DNA from: an uncultured Faecalibacterium sp.
GTDB lineage: Bacteria; Bacillota; Clostridia; Oscillospirales; Ruminococcaceae
Length of the DNA stretch: 64,000 nt
Direction: 5' to 3'
Assembly: GCA_934525405.1 (NCBI GenBank)
Contig: CAKSZF010000004.1
Span: 1-64,000, forward strand
Shown: in pieces, positions 42,046 through 50,715 of the stretch
How the letters are laid out: each line of letters starts with the position of its first letter
How positions within the stretch are numbered: the stretch's first letter is position 1
The notes under the pieces: model-generated
The model's input: the letters and a program-made list of their open reading frames with translations, nothing else
What the model was told of the DNA's origin: nothing
Database searches by the model: none
Translations under genes and position numbers: made by a program

Positions 42046-43362
42046 TTACTTGCTGATAGAAAGGGTGCCGAATGCAGTCTCTTCAAAGTGGCTGCTGTAC
42101 AGCTCCTGCATCAGCTTGATGAGCGAGAGGGTATCCTCTGCGCCGGCGGTCTCGTAGCAGGAGTGCATCGCCAGCTGCGGCAGGCCGATGTCCACGCAGT
42201 TCATGGACACCTGTGCCATCGCCAGATTGCCCAGCGTGCTGCCGCCCACCTTATCGGAGCGGTTTGCAAAGTATTGCAGCGGCACACCGGCGCGGGCAGC
42301 CAGCTCCCGGGCGGCGGCAACGCTCATGCCGTCACTGGTGTACTTCTGGCCTGCGTGAGTCTTGATGACCACGCCCTTGTTCATGTAGGTGCAGTTGTTC
42401 ACATCAGTGTGCTCCGGGTGGTTGGGGTGCACGGCGTGGGCGTTGTCGGCGCTGACCATAAAGCTGGAAGCCACCGCGCGGTGGAAGTCCTCATCGTTGC
42501 CGCCAAGGCTCTGGGCAATACGGTGCAGCACATCGTACAGGAAGGTGGAAGCTGCGCCCTGCTTGGTGCCGGAGCCGACTTCCTCGTTATCAAAGAAGGC
42601 CGCCACGCCGATGGAGCGGGCGTTCTTTGCGGTCAGCAGACCTTTCAGGATGCCGTAGACGCACTGCTGGTCGTCCAGACGGCCGCAGGAGATGAACTCC
42701 TCGTTGCAGCCCCAGACGGTGGCCTTTTCCCGCACATAGAGGAACAGGTCGCTGCCAAGGATCTGCTCCTCGGACACTTTCAGCTCCTCTGCGATCAGCT
42801 TTTTCAGCGCGCCTTCCTCGCAGGCGCCGCCCAGCACAGGCAGCATATCCACCTGCTTGTTGAAGGAAGCCTTATCGTTGACCTCGCGGTTCATATGGAT
42901 GGCCACGCTGGGGATCATCAGCAGGTCGCGGTCCAGTGCCACCAGACGGGATACGATAGCGCCGTTCTCCTGCACCAGCACACGTCCCGCCACAGACAGC
43001 GGACGATCCATCCATGTGGCGCAGATCATGCCGCCGTAGCCCTCGGTGTTCAGCTTGGTGTAGTTCTGCCCCATGTGGATCTCGGCGTTCTCCTTGATGC
43101 GGAAGCAGGGAGAATCCGTATGGGCGGCGGCAACGTTGAAGCTGTAGTTTTCCAGCTGGTCGCCCATGCGGAAGGCGATGATGCTGGAACCGTTGCGGCA
43201 GACAAAGTAGTCCTTGCCGGGTTCCAGCGCCCACTTGCGGCTTTCCAGCAGCTCGGCAAAGCCTGCTTTCAACAGGATATCCCGCACAGCGGCGGTGGTG
43301 TGGTATGCGGTGGGGTTGCCGTCGATGAAGGACAGCATTTCACGGACTTCGGATGCGATCAT
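42046..43362 (-). CDS. apeB: M18-family aminopeptidase
   Basis: A 438-residue dinuclear zinc aminopeptidase of the aspartyl aminopeptidase family. Metal and catalytic residues are visible in VAAAHTDSPCF, GRLDDQQCVYG, FDNEEVGSGTKQGA, SADNAHAVHPNHP and MHSCYETAG. It removes N-terminal acidic or other residues from peptides in the cytoplasm. The ATG at 43362 follows TAGGAGG. Upstream lies an amino-acid permease in the same direction, but a strong terminator separates them. Confidence 0.95.
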   Translation of the reverse strand: MIASEVREMLSFIDGNPTAYHTTAAVRDILLKAGFAELLESRKWALEPGKDYFVCRNGSSIIAFRMGDQLENYSFNVAAAHTDSPCFRIKENAEIHMGQNYTKLNTEGYGGMICATWMDRPLSVAGRVLVQENGAIVSRLVALDRDLLMIPSVAIHMNREVNDKASFNKQVDMLPVLGGACEEGALKKLIAEELKVSEEQILGSDLFLYVREKATVWGCNEEFISCGRLDDQQCVYGILKGLLTAKNARSIGVAAFFDNEEVGSGTKQGAASTFLYDVLHRIAQSLGGNDEDFHRAVASSFMVSADNAHAVHPNHPEHTDVNNCTYMNKGVVIKTHAGQKYTSDGMSVAAARELAARAGVPLQYFANRSDKVGGSTLGNLAMAQVSMNCVDIGLPQLAMHSCYETAGAEDTLSLIKLMQELYSSHFEETAFGTLSISK

Positions 43363-43388
43363 AAAAATAAACCTCCTAATTTCCTGAG

Positions 43389-43421
43389 AAAAGAGCCGGT
43401 CAGTACTGACCGGCCCTTTTT
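43389..43421 (-). terminator. Terminator after the APC permease gene
   Basis: A perfect 20-bp palindrome at 43395-43414 flanked by A and T runs; on the minus strand it ends CTCTTTTCTC. It separates the permease from apeB. Confidence 0.8.
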
Positions 43422-43434
43422 AAGCATATTCAGG

Positions 43435-44877
43435 TTACTTTTTGGCAGCGGTCTGCTCGCGCTTTGCAAGGGCGGGCAGAATGAATCCCAGCACGGTCAG
43501 CACCACGGGGGTGATGACGTTCAGTGCAAAGGTGAAGGGGTCCTTATCATACATACCCAGCACGCAGCACACAGCGGTAACGGCAAAGCACCAGCCGCCG
43601 AAGAACTTAGCCACGGCCTGATTCTTGACAAAGCGGTACTCGGCAGGGATGGTGTCGTAGGCGTTGCGCAGGGCAATGTAGGCGGCAAACACCCACAGGT
43701 AGCGCATGGGCATACACACAGAGTTCAGCTTGGTCAGCTGGCGCAGAACGGCAGCAGCACCGGGCACGAAGGACTGTGCCAGAATGATGGAGCCGGACAG
43801 CACAGCCACCATCTTGATGCCGTTGCTGTGCACACCGTGGGCGTTGACCTTGTGCAGAGCCTGCGGGATGAACTGCTTGGTGTGCTCGTTATCCAGCAGC
43901 ATACGCAGGGGTGCGTCGATGCTCAAAATCAGCACGGCGAGCTGGCTGATGACGTTGCACAGCGCGTAGATAATCATGAACAGATCGCCCACATGGTAGT
44001 ACTGGCCCAGCTTCTGGAAAGCCCAGTAGGAACTGTTGGCGACATAGGCGTTGAAGCTCTCTGCGCTGGCGTTGATGACGGCGGGGTCGAACATACGGCT
44101 CATGGCCAGCGTGCCCAGAATGGCGCAGGTGACCACCATGACGGCCAGCGCAATCATGCCGCGGGGGAAGCCCTTGCTGGGGTTCTCGACCTTATTGACG
44201 TAGGGAGAGATCTTCTCGCAGCCGCCCACAGCGAACACCAGAATGGACAGAGACGTGAAGTAGGTAACGTTGAAGTTGGGGACGAGGCTGCTGAAGCTCA
44301 GGTTGGCGTGGACGTACTCTGCCGTGGGGTTGATGGTCGGGGCAGCAAACATCATCACGATGTACAGCAGGGACATGACGAAGGTGCAGGTGCCTGCGGC
44401 AGTCAGCAGCTTTTTCAGGGGGTTCAGACCCAAGCTTGCAATGTAGCAGCCCAGCAGCAGGATGCAGAAGGTAGCCAGCTGGATGTAGCGGGTGGGGAAG
44501 GAATCGTAGGTCTCCGCGTTGCGGAAAACCGCCCAGCTCAGCGCCTTCAAAAAGCCGCTGCCCTTGCTGGCGATGTAGGTAATGTGGCAGGCCCAGTAGG
44601 TCCAGCCGGCGTAGTAGGCCAGCTTGGCGTTGGTGGTCTGGTGCAGCCAGGAGCTGACGCCGCCACCCTCGTTCTTAAAGGCAGAGCCCAGCTCACCCAC
44701 CATCAGCGCATAGGGGATGAAGTACAGGACAAACATGAAGATCCAGCTGAAGATGACCTGCGGACCGTTAAAGTACACAAAGCCGTTGGTAATGTTGCCG
44801 AAGCCCCAGACCGTAGAAAAGGCCATGAAGGCAAGGGTAAGCCACGAGATCTTTGTGGCTTTTTCTTTGTTAGACAT
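43435..44877 (-). CDS. APC-superfamily amino acid permease
   Basis: A 480-residue, twelve-helix transporter. The N-terminal FMAFSTVWGFGNITNGFVYF and PYALMVGELGSAFKNEGGGV are the APC helix-1 and helix-3 blocks; the latter resembles the glutamate/GABA antiporter branch (YjeM/GadC). Substrate not certain. The ATG at 44877 follows AGAGGAA; the frame is open upstream into the promoter. The promoter carries a GntR-type operator, and the GntR gene lies directly upstream. Confidence 0.9.
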   Translation of the reverse strand: MSNKEKATKISWLTLAFMAFSTVWGFGNITNGFVYFNGPQVIFSWIFMFVLYFIPYALMVGELGSAFKNEGGGVSSWLHQTTNAKLAYYAGWTYWACHITYIASKGSGFLKALSWAVFRNAETYDSFPTRYIQLATFCILLLGCYIASLGLNPLKKLLTAAGTCTFVMSLLYIVMMFAAPTINPTAEYVHANLSFSSLVPNFNVTYFTSLSILVFAVGGCEKISPYVNKVENPSKGFPRGMIALAVMVVTCAILGTLAMSRMFDPAVINASAESFNAYVANSSYWAFQKLGQYYHVGDLFMIIYALCNVISQLAVLILSIDAPLRMLLDNEHTKQFIPQALHKVNAHGVHSNGIKMVAVLSGSIILAQSFVPGAAAVLRQLTKLNSVCMPMRYLWVFAAYIALRNAYDTIPAEYRFVKNQAVAKFFGGWCFAVTAVCCVLGMYDKDPFTFALNVITPVVLTVLGFILPALAKREQTAAKK

Positions 44878-44982
44878 GCGGACAATTCCTCTCTTTCTTT
44901 TCCACACAGGGCGGAAGTTCCTGTAAGAAGGCCGATGTTCCGCATATATTTTGCAATTTTTACCAAAAATACAGCAGTACTC

Positions 44983-45055
44983 GACCAATCACTTTGATAG
45001 TATAGCATAATTGCAGATTGTAGACAATCTGCAATTTCCATAAAATGATTGGTCA
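44983..45055 (-). promoter_or_regulatory. Promoter and GntR-type operator of the APC permease gene
   Basis: Minus-strand -35 TTGTCT (45027-45022) and -10 TATACT (45004-44999), 17-bp spacer. A 28-bp near-perfect palindrome (13-bp arms 45009-45021 and 45024-45036) has the core TTGTAGACAA, the TTGT-AC-AA pattern of FadR-type GntR operators, and covers the -35. An outer inverted pair GACCAATCA/TGATTGGTC (44983-44991 and 45047-45055) flanks the whole promoter. Repression by the adjacent GntR protein is expected. Confidence 0.8.
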
Positions 45056-45082
45056 AAATTTAGACGGTCAGCCAAATTCCCC

Positions 45083-45760
45083 TTATTTTGCCGTGCCGTC
45101 TGCTGCCTGTCCAGCGCTGTTTGCGCTGCGCATCCGCTCCATAGGCTCCATGTAGTGGGCGTAGACGGCGCGGCAGGCAGCCTCGGTGTCGCCGCTTGCC
45201 AGCGCCTCGTACAGCTTGGTGTGGATGCCGTTCTGCCGCTGTGCCAGCGTCTCGTGGTTGGAGCCGCTGCTCGCCCCAACGAGCAGGTTGCCGTAGTTCA
45301 GGTCGTCCCAGAATTTCAGCAGTCTGGGCAGCCCCGCCCGCTGCACGATGACCGCATGGAAGCGGTTGTCGTTCTCCACGATCTGCGAAAGATCCCCCGG
45401 CCGGACGTTGCGCATCTCCTCCAGAATGCCGCGCAGGGCGCGCAGATCCTCCTCTGGAAATTTGCAGTCAAAATAGCGCAGCGCCGTCATTTCCAGATTT
45501 GCCCGCAGCAGATAGATCTCGTAGGCGTCCTCCGGCTTTACCCGGCGCACCGAGCAGCCCACATTGCGCGAATACTCGACCATGCCCTCCTGTTCCAGCT
45601 GCCGCAGCGCCTCCCGGATGGGTGCCCGGCTGGAGCCGAACTCCTCGGCCAGTTTCTGCTCAGCCAGCTTTACGCCCGGCTGTAATTCCCCAGTAAGGAT
45701 CTTGCTCCTGATGGCAGAGGTGATACTTTCCCGTAAAGTCTGAAAGGCAAATTCGCCCAT
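45083..45760 (-). CDS. GntR-family (FadR/FCD subgroup) transcriptional regulator
   Basis: A 225-residue regulator. Winged helix at the N terminus (KLAEQKLAEEFGSSRAPIRE and ALRQLEQEGMVEY), then an all-helical FCD effector domain with the metal-binding pattern ENDNRFH..., GIHTKLYEAL and YAHY. The effector is probably a carboxylate or amino acid. The ATG follows AGGGGGAT. It lies directly upstream of the APC permease gene, whose promoter carries its likely operator. Confidence 0.92.
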   Translation of the reverse strand: MGEFAFQTLRESITSAIRSKILTGELQPGVKLAEQKLAEEFGSSRAPIREALRQLEQEGMVEYSRNVGCSVRRVKPEDAYEIYLLRANLEMTALRYFDCKFPEEDLRALRGILEEMRNVRPGDLSQIVENDNRFHAVIVQRAGLPRLLKFWDDLNYGNLLVGASSGSNHETLAQRQNGIHTKLYEALASGDTEAACRAVYAHYMEPMERMRSANSAGQAADGTAK

Positions 45761-45947
45761 GACTTTTATCCCCCTTTTCCCTTCTATACGTTCTTTTTTT
45801 GCCGCACGCAGTCCGCAGCCGCTGCCAGTGCAGCCGCAGGCCTGTATTGCGTGCGCCTTATAAGGATACCACGAAACGGTGGAAAAATAAAGTTTTCTGG
45901 AAAAAACAGGTACTTTCTCCCCTCTCCGTCATCGAAAGCCTGTACAC

Positions 45948-45988
45948 AAAAAATGCCCCCGGAGGGCCTTGCAGCTCTCCGGGGGCAT
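45948..45988 (-). terminator. Terminator after the Hsp20 gene
   Basis: ATGCCCCCGGAG (45953-45964) pairs with CTCCGGGGGCAT (45977-45988), followed on the minus strand by six T. Confidence 0.85.
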
Positions 45989-46025
45989 CCTATATATGTT
46001 ATGCCTTGGCGCACACCGTCGGCAT

Positions 46026-46490
46026 TTACTCGATTTCGATCAGATTCGGGTTCTCAGGCAAAGCCTTTGTCTGCTGAGGAGCGGGCAGCTGGATGTGAAG
46101 GACGCCATCCTCAAACTTTGCGTGGATGTCCTCCTTCTTCACATCGCCCACATAGAAGCTGCGGGCGCAGCTGCCGGAGAAGGTCTCGCGCCGCACATAG
46201 CGGCCCTTGTTGTCCTTTTCGTCATTGCTGTGGCTGCGCACTGCCTGAATGGTCAGATAGCCGTCGTTCAGATCCATCTGAACGTCTTCCTTCTTGCAGC
46301 CCGGCAGATCAACGTCCACTTCGTAGCCGTTGTCCGTCTGCTTGACATCGGTCTTCATCATGTTTGCGCCGCGCTTGCCAAAGGTGTCGCGGGCTTCGCG
46401 GTTCATCGCACGCTCCAGTACACCCTCGTTCCAGAACGGATCAAAGAGATCATCGAACAGGTTCTCATGAAAAACAGTCGGCATAAACAT
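46026..46490 (-). CDS. hsp20: Hsp20/alpha-crystallin small heat-shock protein
   Basis: A 154-residue holdase chaperone. Alpha-crystallin domain from KTDVKQTDNGYEVDVDLPGC to the end, with the KEDVQMDLNDGYLTIQA strand pair and the DGVLHIQLP box; the C-terminal tail has NPNLIEIE with an I-x-I anchor. The ATG at 46490 follows TTGGAGG. Its promoter overlaps a CIRCE element, so HrcA control is expected. Confidence 0.95.
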   Translation of the reverse strand: MFMPTVFHENLFDDLFDPFWNEGVLERAMNREARDTFGKRGANMMKTDVKQTDNGYEVDVDLPGCKKEDVQMDLNDGYLTIQAVRSHSNDEKDNKGRYVRRETFSGSCARSFYVGDVKKEDIHAKFEDGVLHIQLPAPQQTKALPENPNLIEIE

Positions 46491-46611
46491 AAAACATACC
46501 TCCAATCCCGGCGTTCGGGTCGGGTATAAATTACATTTTGAAGCTCCTCGCAAAGAGCTTTTCGGGGAGCCTTGCGGCTCTCCTTTTGCCCTTCCTCCTG
46601 AGCACGCCACT

Positions 46612-46654
46612 GTTATAGCACGATTTTTTAGCACTGTCAAGCGTAGAGTGCTAA
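46612..46654 (-). promoter_or_regulatory. Promoter with CIRCE operator (HrcA site)
   Basis: Minus-strand TTGACA (46640-46635) and TATAAC (46617-46612), 17-bp spacer. Overlapping the -35 is an inverted repeat TTAGCACTG-N9-GAGTGCTAA (46628-46654), which differs from the CIRCE consensus TTAGCACTC-N9-GAGTGCTAA in one base. The 120-nt leader contains two hairpins (near 46529-46550 and 46563-46586). Confidence 0.9.
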
Positions 46655-46724
46655 AATTCATAAAAGAATAATACTTTTGTCACAGCTTCTGCAATTTCTT
46701 TAAAAATGCTGCGCAACAGCGTGT

Positions 46725-47111
46725 TTAATTTCGTTCAAACCCCAGATAGCGCGTCCCCTGAAAGCTCAGCTTTCCGGTGTCGCCTTCTGCCAGCTGGCCG
46801 TATTCCGTGCCGCTCAGCCGCAGCTCCATGCGGTCGCCGCTTTCCACCTGAAAGGTCACATAATAGGTAGTAGCACTCGTGCTGGTGTAGCCGTGGGCGC
46901 CGGTCATGTCCCCTGCATTGGCGGTGTGATGGCGGGAAACGTTCATCCGCTTGGCCACCACAGTAGCCGGAACGGTAAGGCGCGGGGACGCATTATTTTT
47001 GCTCCATGTGCGCAGGTTGCCCACCACGGTAAATAAGATCATGCCCAGCACAAACAGAAACACCAGCGGGAACAGGATGCTGAAAAGCGCCTCAAACCCA
47101 CTATAAAACAT
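46725..47111 (-). CDS. DUF2500-like membrane-anchored protein
   Basis: A 128-residue protein with one N-terminal membrane helix (FSILFPLVFLFVLGMILFTV) followed by a small beta domain with PRLTVPATVVAKRMNVSR and TYYVTFQVESGDRMEL, ending GKLSFQGTRYLGFER. This is the pattern of DUF2500. Function unknown. The stop of the upstream DUF6054-like gene lies 1 bp away, so the two are coupled. Confidence 0.75.
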   Translation of the reverse strand: MFYSGFEALFSILFPLVFLFVLGMILFTVVGNLRTWSKNNASPRLTVPATVVAKRMNVSRHHTANAGDMTGAHGYTSTSATTYYVTFQVESGDRMELRLSGTEYGQLAEGDTGKLSFQGTRYLGFERN

Positions 47112-47112
47112 A

Positions 47113-47460
47113 TTAGTCCTCCAAAATTTCTTCCAACAGCTGCTTTACATCCTCCAGAAAGGCATTTTCGCCAAGGGTGTTCATTTTAAAGAACACCGCC
47201 TGACTGCCGCCCGCTGCAATGGCCGACAGTCGGATAGGCTCGTCCCCGTTCTGGAACAGGGTCAGCGTCAGGCTAAGGCGGTTGCCGCCCACCATGCTGT
47301 ATCGCTCAAACACCCGCACGCTGCACCGGGCGCTGCCCTCCTTGAAATCGCTGCCGGCCTCCAGCTCTGCCGACCAGCTGCTGTCCGGGATGGCGTGTTC
47401 CAGCTTGCGGAGCAGGGTATCGAAGTTCTGGTTGCGGATGGTCTTTTCAAAAATAGCCAT
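47113..47460 (-). CDS. DUF6054-like conserved hypothetical protein
   Basis: A 115-residue cytoplasmic protein (MAIFEKTIRNQNFDTLL start, LFQNGDEPIRLSAIAAGGSQ middle, LEDVKQLLEEILE end). No catalytic motif. I place it in the DUF6054 family from general pattern only. The ATG at 47460 follows AAAGGAGGC. It forms a pair with the DUF2500-like gene. Confidence 0.65.
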   Translation of the reverse strand: MAIFEKTIRNQNFDTLLRKLEHAIPDSSWSAELEAGSDFKEGSARCSVRVFERYSMVGGNRLSLTLTLFQNGDEPIRLSAIAAGGSQAVFFKMNTLGENAFLEDVKQLLEEILED

Positions 47461-47551
47461 AGCTGCCTCCTTTTGCAAAATGCAGTCCCTTTACTCTGAA
47501 TACGAATAAAAGCAGGCAACTATTGCAGCGCCCGCCTTTATTTTGCTGCGG

Positions 47552-47929
47552 TCAAGCTTTCTTTTTTCGCAGCTTGGGTGCGGTGGCGGTGTAACTCATG
47601 TCCAGCGCCAGACGGAGCTTATCCTCCGGGGCGCTGCCGTCCAATGCGGCGGTGATCCAGTTTTCCTTGTTCATGTGGTAGGCCGGGTAAAAGCCCGGTT
47701 CTGCCCGCAGAGAACCGATAAGGATGGGGTCACACTTCAGGTTCACGATATCCACCGGCTGCTGTCCGGGCAGACCCAGCTTGCTTTTGGGCACGGTGGT
47801 GACCAGCGCAAACCACTTGCGGTTTGCTGCATGGCGGAACACCGCCGACTCCGGGGTGTCCATCCACGGATAGTCCGGCTCTACGCTGTAAGTATCAAAA
47901 ATGAGCTGTTCCAAGCCCTTGCGGTCCAT
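47552..47929 (-). CDS. MmcQ/YjbR-family protein
   Basis: A 125-residue protein with the YjbR fold: WMDTPESAVFRHAANRKWFA, VNLKCDPILIGSLR, GFYPAYHMNKENWITAALDG. The family has a double-wing DNA-binding-like fold but no settled function. The ATG at 47929 follows GGGGGCGAG and lies 13 bp after the HAD phosphatase gene, with which it is co-transcribed. Confidence 0.88.
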   Translation of the reverse strand: MDRKGLEQLIFDTYSVEPDYPWMDTPESAVFRHAANRKWFALVTTVPKSKLGLPGQQPVDIVNLKCDPILIGSLRAEPGFYPAYHMNKENWITAALDGSAPEDKLRLALDMSYTATAPKLRKKKA

Positions 47930-47942
47930 GGGCTCGCCCCCT

Positions 47943-48722
47943 TTACGGCTGCTGTGCCAACAGCTGCGCCAGCACATCCTCCGGGCGTGGAGTGTGGTTT
48001 TTGTATTTTGCCCGCAGCGGAGCGGCGGCGTTGTCCATAATGTAGGGCACGCCCACCACATCCAGCATGGTCTCGTCGTTGTAGTTGTCGCCAAAGGCCA
48101 TGACCTGTGCAGGGTCGATGCCAAGGGTGCTGCACACGCACTGCACCCCGATGCCCTTGTTGGCAAAGGTGGTGTCGATCCAGTACGGACCCGCCACGGC
48201 GCAGTTGGCCTGCTTCCAGCGGGGCACAAAGCGCTCTACATAGTTTTCCACGCCCTCGTGCAGGTACACCGACACCTTGGTGATGTCCTCCGGCACCTCG
48301 GCGGGGCTGCGAATGATCTGGTAGTGGTTGCCCACGAACTGCACCCGCTGCAGCATGCCAAGACCGCGCTCCATCAGGTAGGCGGTGTTCTGGCCGGAGA
48401 GCATCACCTCGCCCTGTCCCTCGCTGCGGGTCCACATATCGTTGGCGATCTCCTCTGCCAGCGCCCGCGGCATGGGATTTTTGGCGATGCACTGTTCTTC
48501 CTGAAAGATAGTGCCGCCGTTTTCGCAGATAAACACGCAGCAGTCTGCCACCGGTGCAAAGAGTTTGCGCAGGCTGGTGTACTGCCGCCCGGAGGCCGGG
48601 CAGAACCAGATCCCCCGCTGATGCAGCGCCCGGATCTGTTCGAATATTTCGCCCTCCAGTTCTTTTTTGCCGTATTGCAACAGCGTACCGTCAATATCGC
48701 TGCAAACCAGTCTGATGTCCAT
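47943..48722 (-). CDS. HAD-superfamily (Cof-type) phosphatase
   Basis: A 259-residue hydrolase. The nucleophile motif is DIDGTLL (Asp8), the C2 cap lies between about 85 and 185, and motif IV is MAFGDNYNDETMLDVVG. Members dephosphorylate sugar phosphates, FMN or PLP; the substrate is not evident. The ATG at 48722 has weak ribosome binding sequence (AGGGAAT). Upstream gene of the pair with the YjbR-like protein. Confidence 0.9.
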   Translation of the reverse strand: MDIRLVCSDIDGTLLQYGKKELEGEIFEQIRALHQRGIWFCPASGRQYTSLRKLFAPVADCCVFICENGGTIFQEEQCIAKNPMPRALAEEIANDMWTRSEGQGEVMLSGQNTAYLMERGLGMLQRVQFVGNHYQIIRSPAEVPEDITKVSVYLHEGVENYVERFVPRWKQANCAVAGPYWIDTTFANKGIGVQCVCSTLGIDPAQVMAFGDNYNDETMLDVVGVPYIMDNAAAPLRAKYKNHTPRPEDVLAQLLAQQP

Positions 48723-48817
48723 GGCTGTTATTCCCTTTCCGTTTTTTCTTATTTTACCACGGTTTTCCGCTGCGGAAAAGCCCCGGGCACGGCTTTTGCG
48801 CCCTTTCCCTGCGTCGC

Positions 48818-49675
48818 TCAGCGCTTGGGCTGATAGTGCATACTGGATACATTATAAATCGTGACAAAGGCCTTGGGGTCCTCGCGGTTGATGAAGTTCA
48901 TCAACTTCTGATACTCGTTTTTGTCCACGATGGTAATGATCTCGTTGTGCTTTTCAAAGTTGTATGCACCGATGGCCTCGTACATGGTGGCACCGCTGTG
49001 CAGGTCGTTGATGATGAACTGCCGCAATGCCTCCTCCTTCTCGGTAATGATGCACACCCGGCGCTTGATGCTGTTATCAAAGATGAAATGGTCCAGCACG
49101 ATGCCGTTAAAATATGTACCGAGGATACTCAGCACCACAGTCTTTTTATCGTAGACAAGGGCGGCAGAGAGTGCCACACACATTCCCGAAAGGGACATCG
49201 CCTTGCCCAGCTCCATGTGCAGGTACTTATTCATGATCTTTGCCACGATATCCAGCCCGCCGGAGGATGCGTTGCGGTTGAACAGGATGCTCAGACCCAC
49301 GCTGACCACCAGAATATAGCACAGCACATCCAGTTCCTGACTATCGGTCATGGAGCCAAAATCCGGGAACAGCCGCTCGAAAAGCCCCAGAAACACCGGC
49401 AGCATCACGCTGGTATACACGGTTTTTGCGCCAAACTCCCTGCCGCAGGTGAAAAACCCGATGATGAGCAGCACGGTATTCAGCACCATAGTAATGGTCG
49501 AAAGCGGCAGCGGCACAAAATTAGAAAGCACGATGCCAAGGCCGGAAATACTGCTGACGGATGTATGGCTGGGCACCAGAAAAAAATAGACCGCCGCTGC
49601 AATAATGGCAACGGCTCCGGTCAGGATGGCCGTCTCCTTGGCAATTGCAGGGTAGTTCAGCTTCTTGTTTGTCAT
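48818..49675 (-). CDS. YitT-family membrane protein (DUF161/DUF2179)
   Basis: A 285-residue protein with five to six membrane helices (TGAVAIIAAAVYFFLVPS; STITMVLNTVLLIIGFFTCG; LDVLCYILVVSVGLSILFN; NASSGGLDIVAKIM motif) and a cytoplasmic DUF2179 domain with ICIITEKEEALRQFI-like start (CIITEKEEALRQFIINDLH) and VDKNEYQKLMNFI. Family function unknown. The ATG follows TTGGAGGAGC. Confidence 0.9.
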   Translation of the reverse strand: MTNKKLNYPAIAKETAILTGAVAIIAAAVYFFLVPSHTSVSSISGLGIVLSNFVPLPLSTITMVLNTVLLIIGFFTCGREFGAKTVYTSVMLPVFLGLFERLFPDFGSMTDSQELDVLCYILVVSVGLSILFNRNASSGGLDIVAKIMNKYLHMELGKAMSLSGMCVALSAALVYDKKTVVLSILGTYFNGIVLDHFIFDNSIKRRVCIITEKEEALRQFIINDLHSGATMYEAIGAYNFEKHNEIITIVDKNEYQKLMNFINREDPKAFVTIYNVSSMHYQPKR

Positions 49676-49755
49676 TGTTGCTCCTCCAAGCTTTTGTTTT
49701 CAGCATTCAGTATACCATGCTTTGCGCTTGCAGGAAAGCACCGGGCGCAAAATAA

Positions 49756-49790
49756 CAAAGCCGCCGCACAAAACACTGTGCAGCGGCCTT
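49756..49790 (-). terminator. Terminator after the orphan kinase-like gene
   Basis: AAGCCGCCGCACA (49758-49770) pairs with TGTGCAGCGGCCTT (49777-49790) with two irregular positions; only a weak T run follows. Confidence 0.55.
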
Positions 49791-49799
49791 GCCACCTTA

Positions 49800-50639
49800 T
49801 TAAAGCTCCTCGTCCGGGTCGCCGCGCTCCGGCATGGTGCGCATCTCCCGCACCAGCATGGCGCGCAGATGATACTTGCGCTGCTCCCGCTCGGTCTCCG
49901 AGTCGGTGCGCAGCTCCACCGTGCCATCGGGGCGGCTTTCGCCCGTGTATAGCGGGATGCTCACCACAGCCCGTGTGCCCTTTGTGGGGGCGGGCTCCAG
50001 CTGTAAGCTCCAGTCCATCCGGCGGCAGCACTCCCGGCAGAGCAGCAGCCCCAGCTGTGCCCCGCCCAGAAAATTGCGGCGGTTTTCCAGCGCTGCCTGT
50101 ACATCCTCGCCGGGCAGCCCGCAGCCATCGTCTGTGACCGTCAGCTGCCAGCCGCTTTCGGTGCGGCGCAGCGCGATGCAGACGCTGCCACCCTCCCGGC
50201 TGGCACGCAGGGCATTGGAGAGCAGATGCAGGCACAGCAGCTCCGCATCTCTGCGGTCTGCCATTACGCAGCAGGCCGTGCACCCGCCGTAGTCCAGCCG
50301 GATGTCCACCCCAAGCTGCGCCCGGATCATATCAGACTGCGCCGCCACCTGTTGCAAAAGCTCACACAGATCAATGGGGTACAGCTGCGGTGTTGCTTCT
50401 TCGTGCAAAAATTCCAGCAGGGTGATTGCCTCGCTGAGGGTGCGGTCCAGCTGCATGGCAGCGTTGTTGATATCCGCCACCGCCTGCCGGGTAGACGCGT
50501 CTGCACCGGTGCGGTCAAAATGCTGCTCCAGATATTCACAGTTGCGCCCGATCAGCGCCAGCGAACGGAAGCAGACCTCCTCGACCCGCTTCTGCTGCTC
50601 TGCGGTGATAGACCGCATTTCTGTCCTTTGCTGCTCCAT
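49800..50639 (-). CDS. Cytoplasmic histidine-kinase-like ATPase (no sensor, no clear phospho-histidine)
   Basis: A 279-residue protein. A helical region (about 15-110) is followed by a HATPase domain with N box LHLLSNALRAS, G1 TDDGCGLPG and G2 GGAQLGLLLC, then a charged tail. No membrane helix or PAS domain. In the helical part I do not find the usual H-E/D-x-R/T-x-P box. The ATG at 50639 follows GGGGAGGC. It follows the Spo0A-like gene after 76 bp in the same operon, so it may be a partner or an anti-sigma-like ATPase. Confidence 0.75.
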   Translation of the reverse strand: MEQQRTEMRSITAEQQKRVEEVCFRSLALIGRNCEYLEQHFDRTGADASTRQAVADINNAAMQLDRTLSEAITLLEFLHEEATPQLYPIDLCELLQQVAAQSDMIRAQLGVDIRLDYGGCTACCVMADRRDAELLCLHLLSNALRASREGGSVCIALRRTESGWQLTVTDDGCGLPGEDVQAALENRRNFLGGAQLGLLLCRECCRRMDWSLQLEPAPTKGTRAVVSIPLYTGESRPDGTVELRTDSETEREQRKYHLRAMLVREMRTMPERGDPDEEL

Positions 50640-50715
50640 TGCTCTGCCTCCCCGGGCGATGCCATTTTTCAACGGAACACCGCAGTGTTCCAACTGCCGC
50701 AGCCGTGCGCAAGCC

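Noticed and set aside
41305..44997. A plus-strand open frame of 1230 codons
   Set aside because: It runs antisense to the secreted-protein, apeB and APC permease genes, has no family motifs and results from the high G+C of the complementary strand.
46490..46611. RNA thermometer in the Hsp20 leader
   Set aside because: Two hairpins exist, but I cannot show pairing of the ribosome binding site in a ROSE-like or fourU manner, and CIRCE already explains heat control.
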